Shown one piece after another: positions 13,940 to 26,200 of a stretch of 64,000 bases of DNA. Source of the DNA: Mycteria americana (taxonomy: Eukaryota; Chordata; Aves; Ciconiiformes; Ciconiidae); contig NC_134370.1 in the NCBI RefSeq assembly GCF_035582795.1, positions 50,641,501-50,705,500 on the forward strand. The letters run 5' to 3'. Both the position numbers and the translations under genes were made by a program. Below the pieces are notes generated by a model. That model did not search any database. It was not told where the DNA came from and was given only the letters and a program-made list of their open reading frames with translations. Positions within the stretch are counted from its first letter, which is position 1. Each line of letters starts with the position of its first letter.

Positions 13940-14080
13940 AGATAGCAACAAAGGTTTCAAACTTGGTTATCTAAAATTAGATTTAAGACATAATTAGGCA
14001 TCAAAATCAGTAGCCTGTGAGAAGTTGCTAGCACAAGCAGACCTAATTAGGCCCTTAGGCTGTATTCTGAAGTATAAACT
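13940..14080. repeat. Ancient amniote dispersed repeat, decayed
   Basis: The stretch with 'taattaggcatcaaaatca', 'gtagcctgtgagaagttgc' and 'cctaattaggccctta' resembles a dispersed repeat abundant in turtles and crocodilians ('aggcacctaaatcagtagg' followed by 'ggtgctgagcaccc'). The bird copy is degraded. The match is from memory of the consensus; the family name is not assigned. Confidence 0.45.
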
Positions 14081-14211
14081 ACTCAGTGGAGCTAAAAGTT
14101 GGGAATTGGAATGCTTGCTCTGTCATCTTTGTCCTACCTATGAGATCATGGGATCAGATGAATAATACCAACAGGTGAATAGAGAACAATTATGCACTAC
14201 TTTTCACAAGG

Positions 14212-14280
14212 TCAAGGAAGTATTGCATGAAATTACAGACAGACAGTTGACATAACGTGTGTATATCAAGGAAGTATTGC
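14212..14280. repeat. 15-bp direct repeat
   Basis: 'tcaaggaagtattgc' occurs at 14212-14226 and again at 14266-14280. The intervening 39 bases include 'agacagacag'. This is probably a local duplication followed by divergence. Confidence 0.8.
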
Positions 14281-17200
14281 CACAAGACATTTTGGCAAAG
14301 ACAGCATTAGTCTTCAAAAACTATTTAAGTGCTTTTATAGAGCAGAATTCCACAGATTGCTATTAAGTTTTATGATCTGGATGTAATGTCTAACTCAATG
14401 TCCCTGAAATGCTCATTGCACTAATCCCGGAATATACTGTGGGAAGGATCACTGTGTGTATCTCCCTCCTTTTTTAATTTCTTGCCTTATCTGCTACTGG
14501 TTCCAGTTAGAGTTGGGCTGGTGGGCTGGGTGGACTCATAATTATGACAGTTCCCATATTATACTTTTTTTTTCCCCTTAGATGCAATCCTTAGATCCGT
14601 TGAATTCTTAATGCCCCAGTGAGTTTTGTCTGAAATGATTTAATTAAAAGACCTGCTCTTAGCAGTTACCTGGAGCCAGTCATTTGAAGGTTAGCTGCTA
14701 GTACAAAAGGAAGAAGATTCTTCGTCTTGAAATAGGAATATTTGCCTGACTTACTGAAGTACTGTCATGTTGGATGGACAACTGTATATAAAAATGCAAA
14801 TTAGTGCTGTATGGAATACATTACAACAAAAATTACTAATGATCTTACCTACGTGAATATAAAATAATTGGGTTTTTTAGTAGCTGGCAAGATGAAATAG
14901 CATGGGCTTCACAAAGTCTAAATACGTGGGAGCATCTTGAACTATTCTGATTGTTTTCAGCCATCTGCTATTTTTGCTTATGCATAAATATTGAATTCTT
15001 GTCTTTGTGATAAAGTGTATCATTCTTAAGGGCTTTTGATTCATTCATCCATTACTGCAAGTAGTTTTATATCTCCCTAACATGTCTGCAACTCATTCAT
15101 CACTGTAGCGTCTTAAGTGCTTGCACGTACACTTCTAGTAGGGACAATCAGTATTCCTTAAGTTTTATGTTGTTATCTCTAGGACCTTGATAGCGCAATA
15201 TGAAATTCTCTGGCTCAGTTATGTGACTCTGAAGAGTTTAACTGCCAGATGGCTGATAGTTGCGTTGTGAAAAATCAAGGCTAAGTTCAGAAAAGAAAGT
15301 GAGAAACGATAATCATACACATTCTTTTTGGCTTCAGTAGTACAGGATTGAACTATGAAAACCTTAGAGATGGGAGACTACTATATTTACAAGACAGCCT
15401 GGTACTTAAGCTGAGATATAAACCAGAAGTTTTATACTGGACCATGATTAGATTTTGAGATACAGGAGCACATCTCGCTACCTTAACAAACTTAGGTGGT
15501 AATGATAATCGACTTACTAATAGACTTCTGTAAGTAAAGTGGATCATAATCTATCTTTTTGCACCACATCAAGTCTGTGATGCTTTCTGACCCTGCTTTA
15601 GAAGATGTCTTGAGGGTAATGGAACTTGATTTTATGAAAATAGCAGGACAAAATTCAGTGTCAAATTTTATAATAATTCTCTCCAAAGTCTCATAAGGCT
15701 GTGGAAGAACCTTAGAAATATTGCTGTCAAACCATTAATTTTATTTCAGGAGTTCCAGCAGTTCATAAAGAAAAGGCTTTCAATAGCTAGTGAGCTTGTT
15801 TCCAGTAAAATACCAGTTAGAGGAGACTAGATCTTCCTCCATAACTATTTCAAAACATTTACACTAAAAGATATTAAAATGCCACATAGGATCTCAGTTA
15901 TAAACTGGGGTCAATCTTGGTCGTGGAGCATTTTGTGATTTCCTGTGCAGATGGTGGGGAGGGGGAGAGAGTCTTTCCCCTAGAGTTCAATTTCCAAACA
16001 GTCTAGGTTGTAACTCCAGCTCATACACTAAGAAAAAATTATCTTTAACCTTTGCAACTTGACCAGACTGCTAAAAAAAATCGTTATGGTGTTTTCTTTC
16101 TTCAGTAAATTTTCATCAAGGTGAAGACAAAGCCAACATTTAAATCTTAAAATAGAAATAAATTAACTGAAAGTCTATTGAATTTTAATAAAATTAGTGA
16201 TAATTTCAATGCACCTGGCTTTTTTCATATACACATTACATTTCTAGTTACTGGCAATGTTGAGCTCAATACCACTGCAGATTCTGACAAATGGATAGAA
16301 TCAATAATGCACTTTTCTAAATTAGATTCTGCTACTATAAAGAAAGATCTTTACCTCACGCATTAATGTTTTGAGCCAGGATTTTTGTGTTTCAAAGAAA
16401 AAAAAAAAAGAAATGCTGATGGTCACTCACTTTAATTGGTAATGAATTATTTACTAACTCATGATTCTTAAAAGTTGAAAGTCAGGACAAGAAATAAATA
16501 AATAAAGAAGGGGCAGATGCTTTAAGTTTATTAGGTCTACCATTACACTGAAGTTAGCAAAGCTAGTTTACTCCGTCTGTTTCATTGCAGTCTCTGTTCT
16601 CTAATTTTGACAATCTTGGTTACACAGGCAGCAATCTAATAAATTAACTTTAGGACATATAGGCACCTGTGAGACTGCAGCAATTAATACTGCAAAATTG
16701 TAGCAATGATATGGGCTGTTCAGTATGAGACCATGTAGAAAGCAAAAGTGATTTTATTTCAAAACAAAACTGATTTCACTCACATTATCCCTGTCATTTC
16801 CAGAGCTAGATGTGGGAATGTAACCTGATGACAGAGATCACATATGATCTGTAGAAGTGAGTGGGTGGCCATCTTTGTGATACACATGTCCCTAATTGTC
16901 AGAATCTTCAAATTGGTGTATGGCCTGTCTCTGGTTATTGTAGTGTAGAGCAATCCTTCTGTCAGGAGTTGCTCATAAAAGGACTTCCTGGAGGGGAACG
17001 ATTTTTGTTTCATTCACTTTACAGTCTGTTGCTTTCTTTTTTTGGCTCATGCAGTAACTTCATTGATCCTCGCAGGCCTTGTCATTAGCTGCAGTGGTGA
17101 GTAAGGTAGTTCATAAATCCACACACTACTGAAACAGAATGACCAGCAGGTACAGGAATCAGTCAGGAGAAAGAAAGGACACACAGGGAACAGTGAATCA

Positions 17201-20104
17201 ATCATACATTTCAGAACCAATGTTAGCACCCTATTTTTGGTAAGCTTAAACAGGAATGCATACAAGTTACTTCAAAATAAAATGAAAACTCTTCCTACAA
17301 TTTTAAGAGGATGGAATTTTAGAAGTTGTTTCTGTGAGCCCTCAGTTTCAAAGCTTTCCATGTAATGGGCAATGACACCTGAGAGAGCAGGTTGATACTC
17401 TTCCCAAGCCCCCGCCCCTGCTCTGGCCAATCTTCGCCTGCAGCTCATCCCAGCTTCCTTGTCTCTGCATCCTGTTAGTTGTTTCTAGTTATGATGGGAT
17501 GTTTTACCGCTTTCAGACCATTCTTCTTGCTTCTCTGAAGCCCCTTTTTAACTGTGTGTCTCAATCAACTGTATGCCTCCAAGTGTAGTAAGCAAGGGCC
17601 ATTTTCTTTCCATTAAACTCCAAATCTGTACCTGCTTGATGGTCTTTACCAGTATTGTCTGCAGTTTCCTGCTATAGTTAGTGAATCAGTTTTTGTTAAA
17701 ATCCTTTATATTCCCATGATATACTATTATGTTCTGTAATATTTAAGCAATTCCATGTGGAACCAGAATCTTTGGTTATTTGACTCTTGTGACAGTGCAG
17801 CCTTCAGTAAAGAGGTAAGCTCATTGCTGAACTGTCTTACATTTCTGCTTTCTGCCAATGCCATGATCATTTTTTTAAAATGTAAACCTATCAATTCAGC
17901 TGTATCTTAGCCTTGGTTTGTGCAGGGTTTTCTTAATCAGTACCCTGTAGGCACTGCGGAGAAGTTTGACATGAATATGTCATCTACACAAGAAAAAAAA
18001 ATTACTGATTTTGAGGAAGAACAAAAGAAAAAAAAAACCCACAACAGCAAAGAAATGTGCTTTTATCTGCTCCAGGGACAATTTGCTGTTGCACTTATTA
18101 TGCTTCCCTTCCAAAACACCAGCCTCTCCTATGGAAATCTGATAATGAACAATTTAGCCATTTTTATATTGATGTTTGTCTGATAAAAGTTCATTTCTCT
18201 TTTTTTTAGGAATAACTCCTGAAATTTGAGAAAGGTTTGCTTCTGATCAGCTCTGAACAAGTCCTGATTAAAGCATTCAAAGGGATTCTGGCTTTCAGTA
18301 GTCTGCAAAGCAGATTGCTTTGTGCATTTAAGTATCTTCCCTAATGTCAGTGGGGACTTATGTCCAAATACAAAAGAGAAAATGATCATCGTGTTTCTGT
18401 GGATATAAAACTGAGAAGCATTTTGTAATGATTGGCTAGCCTCTCCAGCTTAGTTTTCTTGACCTTAAAGCTTTACTTGCAACCTCTTATTTAAAAAATG
18501 CAGTCAGCTTGTGAAAATAGGATACAGGGCTTTAAATTAATTCATCAAGCTGCAAAACAGATAGGGCAAAAGGACAACACAGTGCTTTCGTAGAGCCTGT
18601 GATGGAAATCAGAGGACAGGGAAAAATAAAAAGTGACTTGGTAAGATTTAGCTGCAATCTCAGGAATAAAACCTATAACCGTTTGTTTCCTAAGAAACCG
18701 TTATGTTTCATTGTATGGTGTTCTAGGTCTGTATGTTGGAATAGATGATAACGACACTCAAAAATGTATAGAAACACAATTATCTGAGTAGAAAAAGTGA
18801 TTGTTAAAAAGATGGATGGCACATTTAGGAGGATTATCTCAAGCCACTACAGCAGCATCAGTCTGCAAAACAGCAGAGTGTTAGCTGTAACAATTTTTTA
18901 TTGTTTCTGTCTCCCCTCTCATTTTTATTGTGAGAGGACAGAAAAAGCTTTTTAACAAGACAAGTGTAAGTTTCTAGTTTTAAAAGGATTCTCTTTTAAA
19001 TAATTAGTGCTTAAGGAAAAACAATTTAGGAAGGAACAGTATCATTTTCCCCTTTACTCCCTTCCCCCGTGGCTTTTCCTTTAAATATGATGGAACCCTA
19101 ATCTGTGCTCTTTAGAGTAGAGGTAATGAAATTACAGAAAGGATGTGAAAAGTATCTGTGAAGGTAAGCTAATACTTTCCATTGTGTAAACCACAGATAT
19201 ACTGGCTGAAGACACATAATATGAGAAAGTTAAAGGAAAGAAATCAATATGAGGAAAGATTTTATTTTTCATTTAGGTTTGAGATCCATTTGGCAAAGAG
19301 TTACTTAAGAAGTATGCTTAGGTCCATTTAATTCATTGTTAATTCATCTGTATTTTCAAGATCTCTGACATGCCAAATAGATAATTCATCTTCTGCAACT
19401 GCAATATACTTAGTCAGAGAGATCATGCCTAGCATTTCTAATGCAGGAAGTCCTGGGTTTGATATTCACTGCTGATAGGGATATTTGCATCTGTGTATTC
19501 CCTCTTTGTTACCCAATGCTGCCTCTAAGATGTCAGTTTACAACTGTTACCATGACACTTAGTTCTGATGAGGTTTGTTCCAAAGAAAGCAATATCGTAT
19601 TTTAGAAATAAAAAAAGATAATTTTTTTAACATGTTTTCTCATCCACTCTGATATTTGGCATTCTCTAATATTAAATGCGTAACAGATACACCAATTTTT
19701 TAATGTGCTTTTTAGGAAGAAAGTGGGCCTTTGTCATGTATTTCAGCCCAACTGAGTCTTACTTTCACTTATTAATACACTGACAATTTGAAACAGTAGA
19801 ATCAGTTGTTTTCCACTGAGTGTCTGTATGTATATTCATACCACGAACAGGCATATTTCCAAGCACTCAGGTCAGATACTTTAGCCTTAGCAGTACCCAC
19901 AGATGCACATCTGCTATACCTCCTCTACACATCATGCTCATGATGTAAGTGATCATTACGTATCCTTTTACAATGACTTTCGGCCATCTGGCTAATTCTG
20001 GGGTGTTGTTTTTCATTGAGACCCTTGAGAGACGTGACCCTGCTGCTTTTTGAACCTGTTATCTTTTTATTTTCAGGAATCCCTCTTTTCTACTTTTTTT
20101 TTTA

Positions 20105-20437
20105 ATGTTTTGTCTTCATCTGAACAGTGAGCTCAGCCTTACATATTCAGCTCAGAGCACAGTGAGCTCATTAATCTCCTACCCTTTGAAATCTGTAGGC
20201 ATGCTCCCTATTGTGGAATTACTTCAGTCATCAAACCCTGCAAGAGAATTTGAATTTAGTATTGACTACCTTAATGGGCTGTTATTTGAGCCTGTGGCTC
20301 TGTGGTCCCTCTTTCACCTATCCATTAAAACAGCCTTATTCCTGGCCATTGTCTCAGCCAGAAAGACTGGAGACATCTTGGCATTTAGTAGTGCTAAAAT
20401 CTCTGGTCAAGGTTACTTTTTGAATTTTGAATGTTGA
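20105..20437 (+). mobile_element. Fossil tyrosine recombinase of a DIRS-like retroelement
   Basis: One open stretch carries residues typical of the recombinase of vertebrate DIRS/Ngaro-type retroelements. FEPVALWSLFHLSIKTAL runs straight into FLAIVSARKTGDILAFS, matching the family pattern FEPL...L..LSLKTAFL.AITSARRV.EL.ALS. Upstream, SLTYSAQSTVSSLIS resembles the family's 'LSYSALKVHLSAIS'. Only a fragment of the domain is recognisable; no repeats at the ends, reverse transcriptase or gag were seen. It is a broken, non-functional relic with several breaks. The degree of decay and the scarcity of such elements in living birds suggest an insertion that predates modern birds. It sits in the sense direction inside CIB2 intron 3. 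The family call is from remembered motifs. Confidence 0.6.
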
Positions 20438-21433
20438 TTGTCTCAGGGAATTACTCTTCCAATGTCTCTTTCTCAGATCTCACCCATCCTCAGAAGATTG
20501 ACACACACACTTTTATGGTTTGTCACTAGATGGATATTTGCCTTTTGGCAGACTCCAGCTAATTTCTACCATGGAAGTAGTCCTGGAGCGCAAACTGCAA
20601 GACCCAAAGACATCTCATTAGGTAGTTGATGTATCCCGAGTGCTTTGTTATCATTAAATAGAAACCTCCTGATAGAATCACGTATGCTCTCTGTGGATGT
20701 GAATGGCCAGTATAGCTTCTGTGGAAAAGTATCTCAAAGTTCCAGCTGGGATGGCCACTAAAATCTGTTCTTAAATTTGCCAGGTGACATGACTTGCCAA
20801 ATGTATGTAGGTGTGGTATAGCCTTGATCAGTCCATGCCTTGTACCCAAATGTCCTATCACTTCTCTGTACCTGCATCCCGGAACTAGATACTGCAAAGA
20901 GTCATCCCATAGTGTGAATCTACACATTGACTGATCACCTGAAGAAAAAAGGAAGGCTGCTTTCCAGGAACTGGATCTTCTTGGAAATGTCCATGTGCAC
21001 AGTCACACCTCGTGTTCCTCTTAAAGAAATTAAGCTTTTGTATGTTATGCTTGTCTTTTAAGGAGAATCCTTAGAACTCTTTCATTATTCTGAGGCTATA
21101 AAAAAATGTATCTTAAATGTTATCTCTGTGTGGGTGACAAATTTCATTGTGCTTCCAAGTTCCCCCTGTGATTTCAGTTGAACATCTTTATCTTCAGCTC
21201 TTGTTGTAAGCTGCTGCACACCATTTAACAGTTGTTGAATTTCACTTTGGAGGCAGCTGCATATTAGTAAGTAGCCCAATTCTTGTAAGGTACTTTATGT
21301 TCCTTTAAGATGAAGGATACGATATAAATATAAAACATCAATCTGTTCATGTAACTCTGCTTTGTACATGCTGCTTGTAATTTTTTTAGTCTCCACAGGT
21401 ATGCAGAAAATGTGTTCTATAGATGCATATGTT

Positions 21434-21474
21434 CTGTGTGAATTATCACACAGAATTCAAGTAGAATTCAAGTA
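21434..21474. repeat. Small palindrome plus 11-bp tandem repeat
   Basis: An inverted repeat, 'ctgtgtg' and 'cacacag', is separated by six bases at 21434-21453. It is followed directly by two copies of 'gaattcaagta' (21453-21463 and 21464-21474). This is local sequence complexity with no evident function. Confidence 0.75.
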
Positions 21475-22822
21475 AACTGAAAAATAACATTTTCTGGTCA
21501 TTTACCTCTCAAATATAGCTGTTTTATGAAATTTCATTTAAAATAATTGGATGGTTTATGAATACCTGTTAGCTAATTAAACTTACAGAAAAAAGAAATT
21601 AAGTGGATATATGTTTGAGCTCTGAGCTTTCACAATATTGCTTCTTTTAAAGCCAAATAAAATGCTGCATGCATATTAAAAGTAATGAACATGATATGCC
21701 ACCACCAAAGCTGTTCACATTTATAGGGGATCAATATGTTAATCAGTGTCTTGGCTTCAGATAAGATCTGTAGAACAGCTTTGAATGAGATGCTGCTCAC
21801 AACCCAAATGACGTGTGTGTGTTTTACTCATATTCAACTGAATTGAATTTATTTTCCCAGTTTTATAGATGTAGCTACAAATTCATCTTGGGTTTTTATA
21901 TAGCTGTGAGAAATATGTTGTTTTGTTACTATAAAAACATTTATTTTGGACTTCAGAGTACTAAAGCAGCTTTTCTTATGCTTGCTTGCATGTTTATGGT
22001 TTTAGAGTATTGTCTTATTCAGCTGGGTTGGTAGGGTGCTAGGAAAGGATCTTAGGATCATCTTCTGCAGAGATGAAATTTCATTTAAAACTCTGGAATT
22101 TGTAGTCAGTTCAGCCAGAGGTTGTACATTGACATGTATCGGAGTGAAAATGAAAGACTTTTCTACAAGATTCTACTGGGATGTGACTCTGCACCCTTAA
22201 TGAACAGACATGGTTTGGTTGATGGCTGCTTGATGGTTCCACATCAATCAGGTGTGGAATGCAGATATTTACTTTTTAAGGCGGCTTCATAAATAATATT
22301 TGTTTCTCCAACCTTCAGTCAGGTGCCACCAGAAGGCATAAAGACCCTGTTTGTTTCATTGGCTTTCCACCTCGGTCTCTGTTTCCTTCCCCTCCTGTCA
22401 TCCCCTGTTCGTATGTACTAGCTGCTTAATGTAGGAGCTGTAACCCTCCAGACCGTGTCAGTCTGACACCCTGTCAGGACCCTGTTATGTGCAAATGATC
22501 TTCACACTCTTAGTACCTTTACCCTAACATTTATAAAGCATGTGTTCCACACAGGAGAAACGAGATGAGCACCAGTTTAGAGAGAATGCATAACAATGGA
22601 ACTGAGAAAATCTGGGCGAGAAGTGATACTATGCAGCAGCATGTTCTGCTGACACTTTCTGCTAAAGCATGCAAATGTAAATTTTTAGATGCATTTTGGA
22701 AGAAAAAAAGTTGTCTTCAAAGAGCCAACCATGGGATTAAATACTCATAATCATTAACAGGGAATCTGCAGTGTTTTTGATCTTCCAAATACTAAAAAAA
22801 TATATGTATCTGTTTTTCACAG

Positions 22823-22970
22823 GAGAATCCCTTCAAGGAAAGGATTGTGGAATCTTTCTCAGAAGATGGAGAGGGAAGCCTCAGCTTCAATGATTTTGTG
22901 GATATGTTCTCTGTGCTCAGTGAAATGGCTCCCAGAGAGCTTAAAGCAATCTATGCCTTTAAGATCTATG
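22823..22970 (+). CDS. CIB2: CIB2 coding exon 4 (residues about 67-115)
   Basis: The exon runs from acceptor 'tttttcacag' to donor 'gtactg': 49 codons and one further base. It begins [18 protein letters not shown] and ends [14 protein letters not shown]. Human CIB2 is nearly identical ([18 protein letters not shown]...APRELKANYAFKIY). It encodes the second, non-canonical EF-hand and the helix leading to EF-hand 3. Phe91, changed in a human deafness allele, is conserved. Human Cys99 is Ser here ([11 protein letters not shown]), as in CIB3. The last base, G, joins 'at' of the next exon to make Asp116. The frame is open in the correct phase throughout. Confidence 0.97.
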
Positions 22971-23067
22971 GTACTGTATTGGGATGATTTTGTATGTCTT
23001 TTTTTGTTGGAAGTAAATGAGTATGAGAGTTGTTGGTGATCTTTTCTTTGGTTCTTTTATTATGTAG
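22971..23067 (+). other. CIB2: CIB2 intron 4, 97 bp
   Basis: This short intron begins 'gtactg' and ends 'attatgtag'. A pyrimidine-rich stretch ('cttttctttggttctttt') precedes the acceptor. It is very small compared with the 11.3-kb and 7.2-kb introns either side, so exons 4 and 5 form a compact pair. Confidence 0.93.
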
Positions 23068-23263
23068 ATTTTAACACAGATAACTTCATTTGTAAGTCAG
23101 ACTTGGAAAAAACCCTCAATAAGCTGACCCGAGAAGAGCTAACAGCAGAAGAAATCACTCTAGTTTGTGAGAAAGTCATAGAAGAAGCTGACATGGATGG
23201 TGATGGGAAACTAGGATTTGCAGATTTTGAGAACATGATTTCCAAAGCACCAGACTTTCTCAG
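23068..23263 (+). CDS. CIB2: CIB2 coding exon 5, two EF-hands (residues about 116-180)
   Basis: The exon contributes 196 coding bases and contains both metal-binding EF-hands. The EF-3 loop is [12 protein letters not shown] and the EF-4 loop is [12 protein letters not shown]. Both have Asp, not Glu, at loop position 12, as in human CIB2; that geometry is associated with weak calcium binding and a preference for magnesium. Between them lies [20 protein letters not shown], similar to human [20 protein letters not shown]. Ile123, mutated in a human DFNB48 allele, is conserved (NFICK). The exon ends KAPDFL plus 'ag', and the donor is 'gtattg'. The split Ser codon is completed by exon 6. Reading past the donor would add a short tail beginning RYCFKKKI, which is intron, not a real C-terminus. 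Confidence 0.97.
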
Positions 23264-26200
23264 GTATTGTTTTAAGAAAAAGATAGTCTCGTGCATATTT
23301 TCAGGTATTTTTTTAGGATATCACTGTGTAGTGTAATACAAGAAATGTCAGACGTAAGTGCTTTACCAGAGAGCTGACTAGAGGATGACTTCTTACCCTA
23401 ACTCAGTTTACTTTTCCAGAGCATTTCCAGTGCTCTCCTAACTTGAAGACTAAGAGCTCAATGACTTAATTATGTCCTTTTTTTTTTTTTCCGGTTTGTT
23501 TGTGTGGTTTCTTCAGGAAAATATTTTGATCTATTAGAAGCTCAAATTAATATTGTTCTCAAGCCTATAGCAAGGATCCATGCTGTCTGAATAGGAATGT
23601 GTGTAAATATTGTTACACAAGTTACAAATATACATGGAAACACATTGATCTTTTGTGCTGAGAAAGTGAGAGCTAGAGGGCATTACAGTTGTACAGTTCA
23701 TGCTGGTAGCAGAAAATAAATTAAAATGATTAATTACTGCAGTCTTTCTTCTATCCACTGTTAATCAGGGTTTTTTTATAACTGATATTTTTTATTTTTG
23801 TTGCTGAGTTTCTTCCTAATAATCTATAGATAAAACCCAGCTATCCTAAGACAGTTTTTCTTGCAAGTTTCATATTTGAAGAGACCTTTTGAAAAGGACA
23901 ATGACTTTTTATTTTTACAGATTAATAAAACATTCTACATAAACTTATAGTTAAGGCTGTTACTTAAGTAATAGAAGGATAGACCTTCTTTAAGAAATTA
24001 CAGTGAACCAGCCAGCAAAATAAGATACTCCCAGATTGGGATGAGTTCATATTTGAATCTTGAATCCACTGGCAGAGTAGGCTGAAGCTAAAACCTAGGT
24101 CTAATTTCTCCCCAAATTTCAGTGGTCTGGGTTAACTATGTCTAACAGTAAATGCTTGATAACCTGAAAAAGTGTTTCTCATAATCTTTGTTCATACACA
24201 TTGTTGTTAAGTTAGTAGTGTTGCTATTTGTCTGGTGATAATTGATAATAACAGATAAGTTCTAACATCTGGGAAGATAAATAATCCAACAACTGTCTGG
24301 ACTGCAAACAGGTATACAGTATGACTGTAAGTTGTTTGGGAATGTTGGAATTAGTAAATTCTAGTTCCTGCAGACTTGTCTCCCCTGATTAGTTGGCTGA
24401 TACCTGAGAAGGAGTTTAGTTTCAACTTTTTTGCTGCAGTTAAGGCGCAAAGACTGGTTCATCTACGTAGATTTTCTGATGTCTGGAAAGGTGCGGAATT
24501 ATTTTGCATCTTTCTATGAAGCGGAACACTTAGGAACACTTAGAGGCTCTTTTTTACACAGCTGCCTGTTTGCAGGAAATTGGCAGAAATGTAATAATCT
24601 TTCAGTCACATGTTGAATTCTGCCAAAGGATTCAGAAGTTACTGGGGAGGATTAACAAAGCCTCACAGTCAGACTGTATTTTCATAAGAAATAAGGCTAA
24701 ACGTTAGGATAGAATTAAGATAGATCAAAATTTGGACTGATAATCTTAATGTTAATGGTGTTTAAGAACTTTTAAGTGTCCTGCAGAACACAGAACAGTT
24801 TATTTCTTTCATAAATGAAATTTCTAAGGAAAGATGTTGTAACAAAATGATTCTACAATAAAGCATGAGGACATGATCCCTATGAACCCTGAGAAACATC
24901 AACATATTGAGAGGATATGCTACAAAGTCAATGTGAATGTCATTTATATATTAGAAACAGATCAGGCATTCCTTGACTAATCAAGTGTATCAATAGAAAC
25001 TCTTTTAGAACAAGATACATATCATCGTTATGGTGAGCCTCAGCTGAGTAGGTATTCTAATACTTTGTTTACATATATTTCCAGCTAAGAAAATGTTTTC
25101 TTTATACTGTTATCCATATAGAAGCTGCTGGGTCAGGTAGAGTTTCCTTTAATCAATGAAAAGGCTGTACTGTACCTACAAATCTGGTAGAGAGCAGAGA
25201 TCAAATGTGAAGAATTGAAGGCAGATCTGAAGACTCAGCAGAAGCTGTAGTTTCAGAAGTTTCCTGTGCCATGACTGACTTTACTGCTGTGTTGTAGAGG
25301 TTTGCAAACTGCTGACTGAGAATTCCAAGCTGAGGATGCTGTGCAATCCAGTCATTTCCTGAGAAAGTAGTAGAGAGGAATATTTGCCACTGTGGTTATT
25401 GGAATGACTGTCATAATTATTTTTCTTTTCCAAGTTTGTGATGTTTTGGGAAGCTGAGGAAATGAGTGGAAGGACCTGAGTGCTGGGTACTTAACAGGGC
25501 ACGAAGATGAGTAAAAGGAGGGATGAAGTGAAAAGTATAGAGCTTGTTATAGATTAGGTTAAGAGAAAATAGAGAGAGAGGGGTCACTGACAATACTGAT
25601 AATCTCAAAGGACCAAGCTACCAAGTATTGGAAGACTGATCATCCAGTTGCTCAGTTTAAATGCATATATTTTGATCCGTGTCTGTGACATGGTGAACTC
25701 GTGTTACCAAGATGTCTCCTTGATGTTCAAGGCAGCGATGTGTATATTTAAGGCAGATTTTTTCCATCCCTGGCTTCAAGGGAAATGGTAACTTCCCTCT
25801 CCTTTCAGGTCCAGGAAATTAGCTGGGTCACAGGATTCAGCTCTGAAGTCCTCAGACTTAAGAGCTCGTGATGTGACATGACCTAAAAAAGGGTTTCCTT
25901 CCACCTTCTAGCTGAAACACTGGTTTAGAGCCTCTGACTGTTAACTCAGCAACATGATTTTTAACCTTTGAAGTTATAGTGCAAAATGAGGATGTAAATG
26001 GAAAAAGTCTCAGAGCCAAGAAGAGAACGTGTAGTTTCTCTGATTTGGTTTCTCTTTCAGCCAGAGTTAACAGCTGCAGGAAAAGCATGTGACAGGGTCA
26101 TGAGACCGCTTTTATCCCAATCAATCCATATGGAAGACTTGATACCTCTCCCTTATTGCAGTTTACTATTCCTTTTGTCTGTAAAGGTATTTTATTTTTT

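Larger units (their letters stand above)
11547..22822 (+). other. CIB2: CIB2 intron 3
   Basis: This 11.3-kb intron begins 'gtatca' and ends 'tttttcacag'. It splits the gene between codons (phase 0). It contains an AT-rich block at 12955-13030, a 15-bp direct repeat near 14.2 kb, an ancient amniote repeat near 14.0 kb, a decayed tyrosine-recombinase fossil near 20.1-20.4 kb and a small 11-bp tandem near 21.45 kb. No coding exon other than those listed is supported. Confidence 0.85.

Noticed and set aside
20559-20927. 122-codon minus-strand frame
   Set aside because: It is antisense to the region just after the recombinase fossil, with no recognisable domain.
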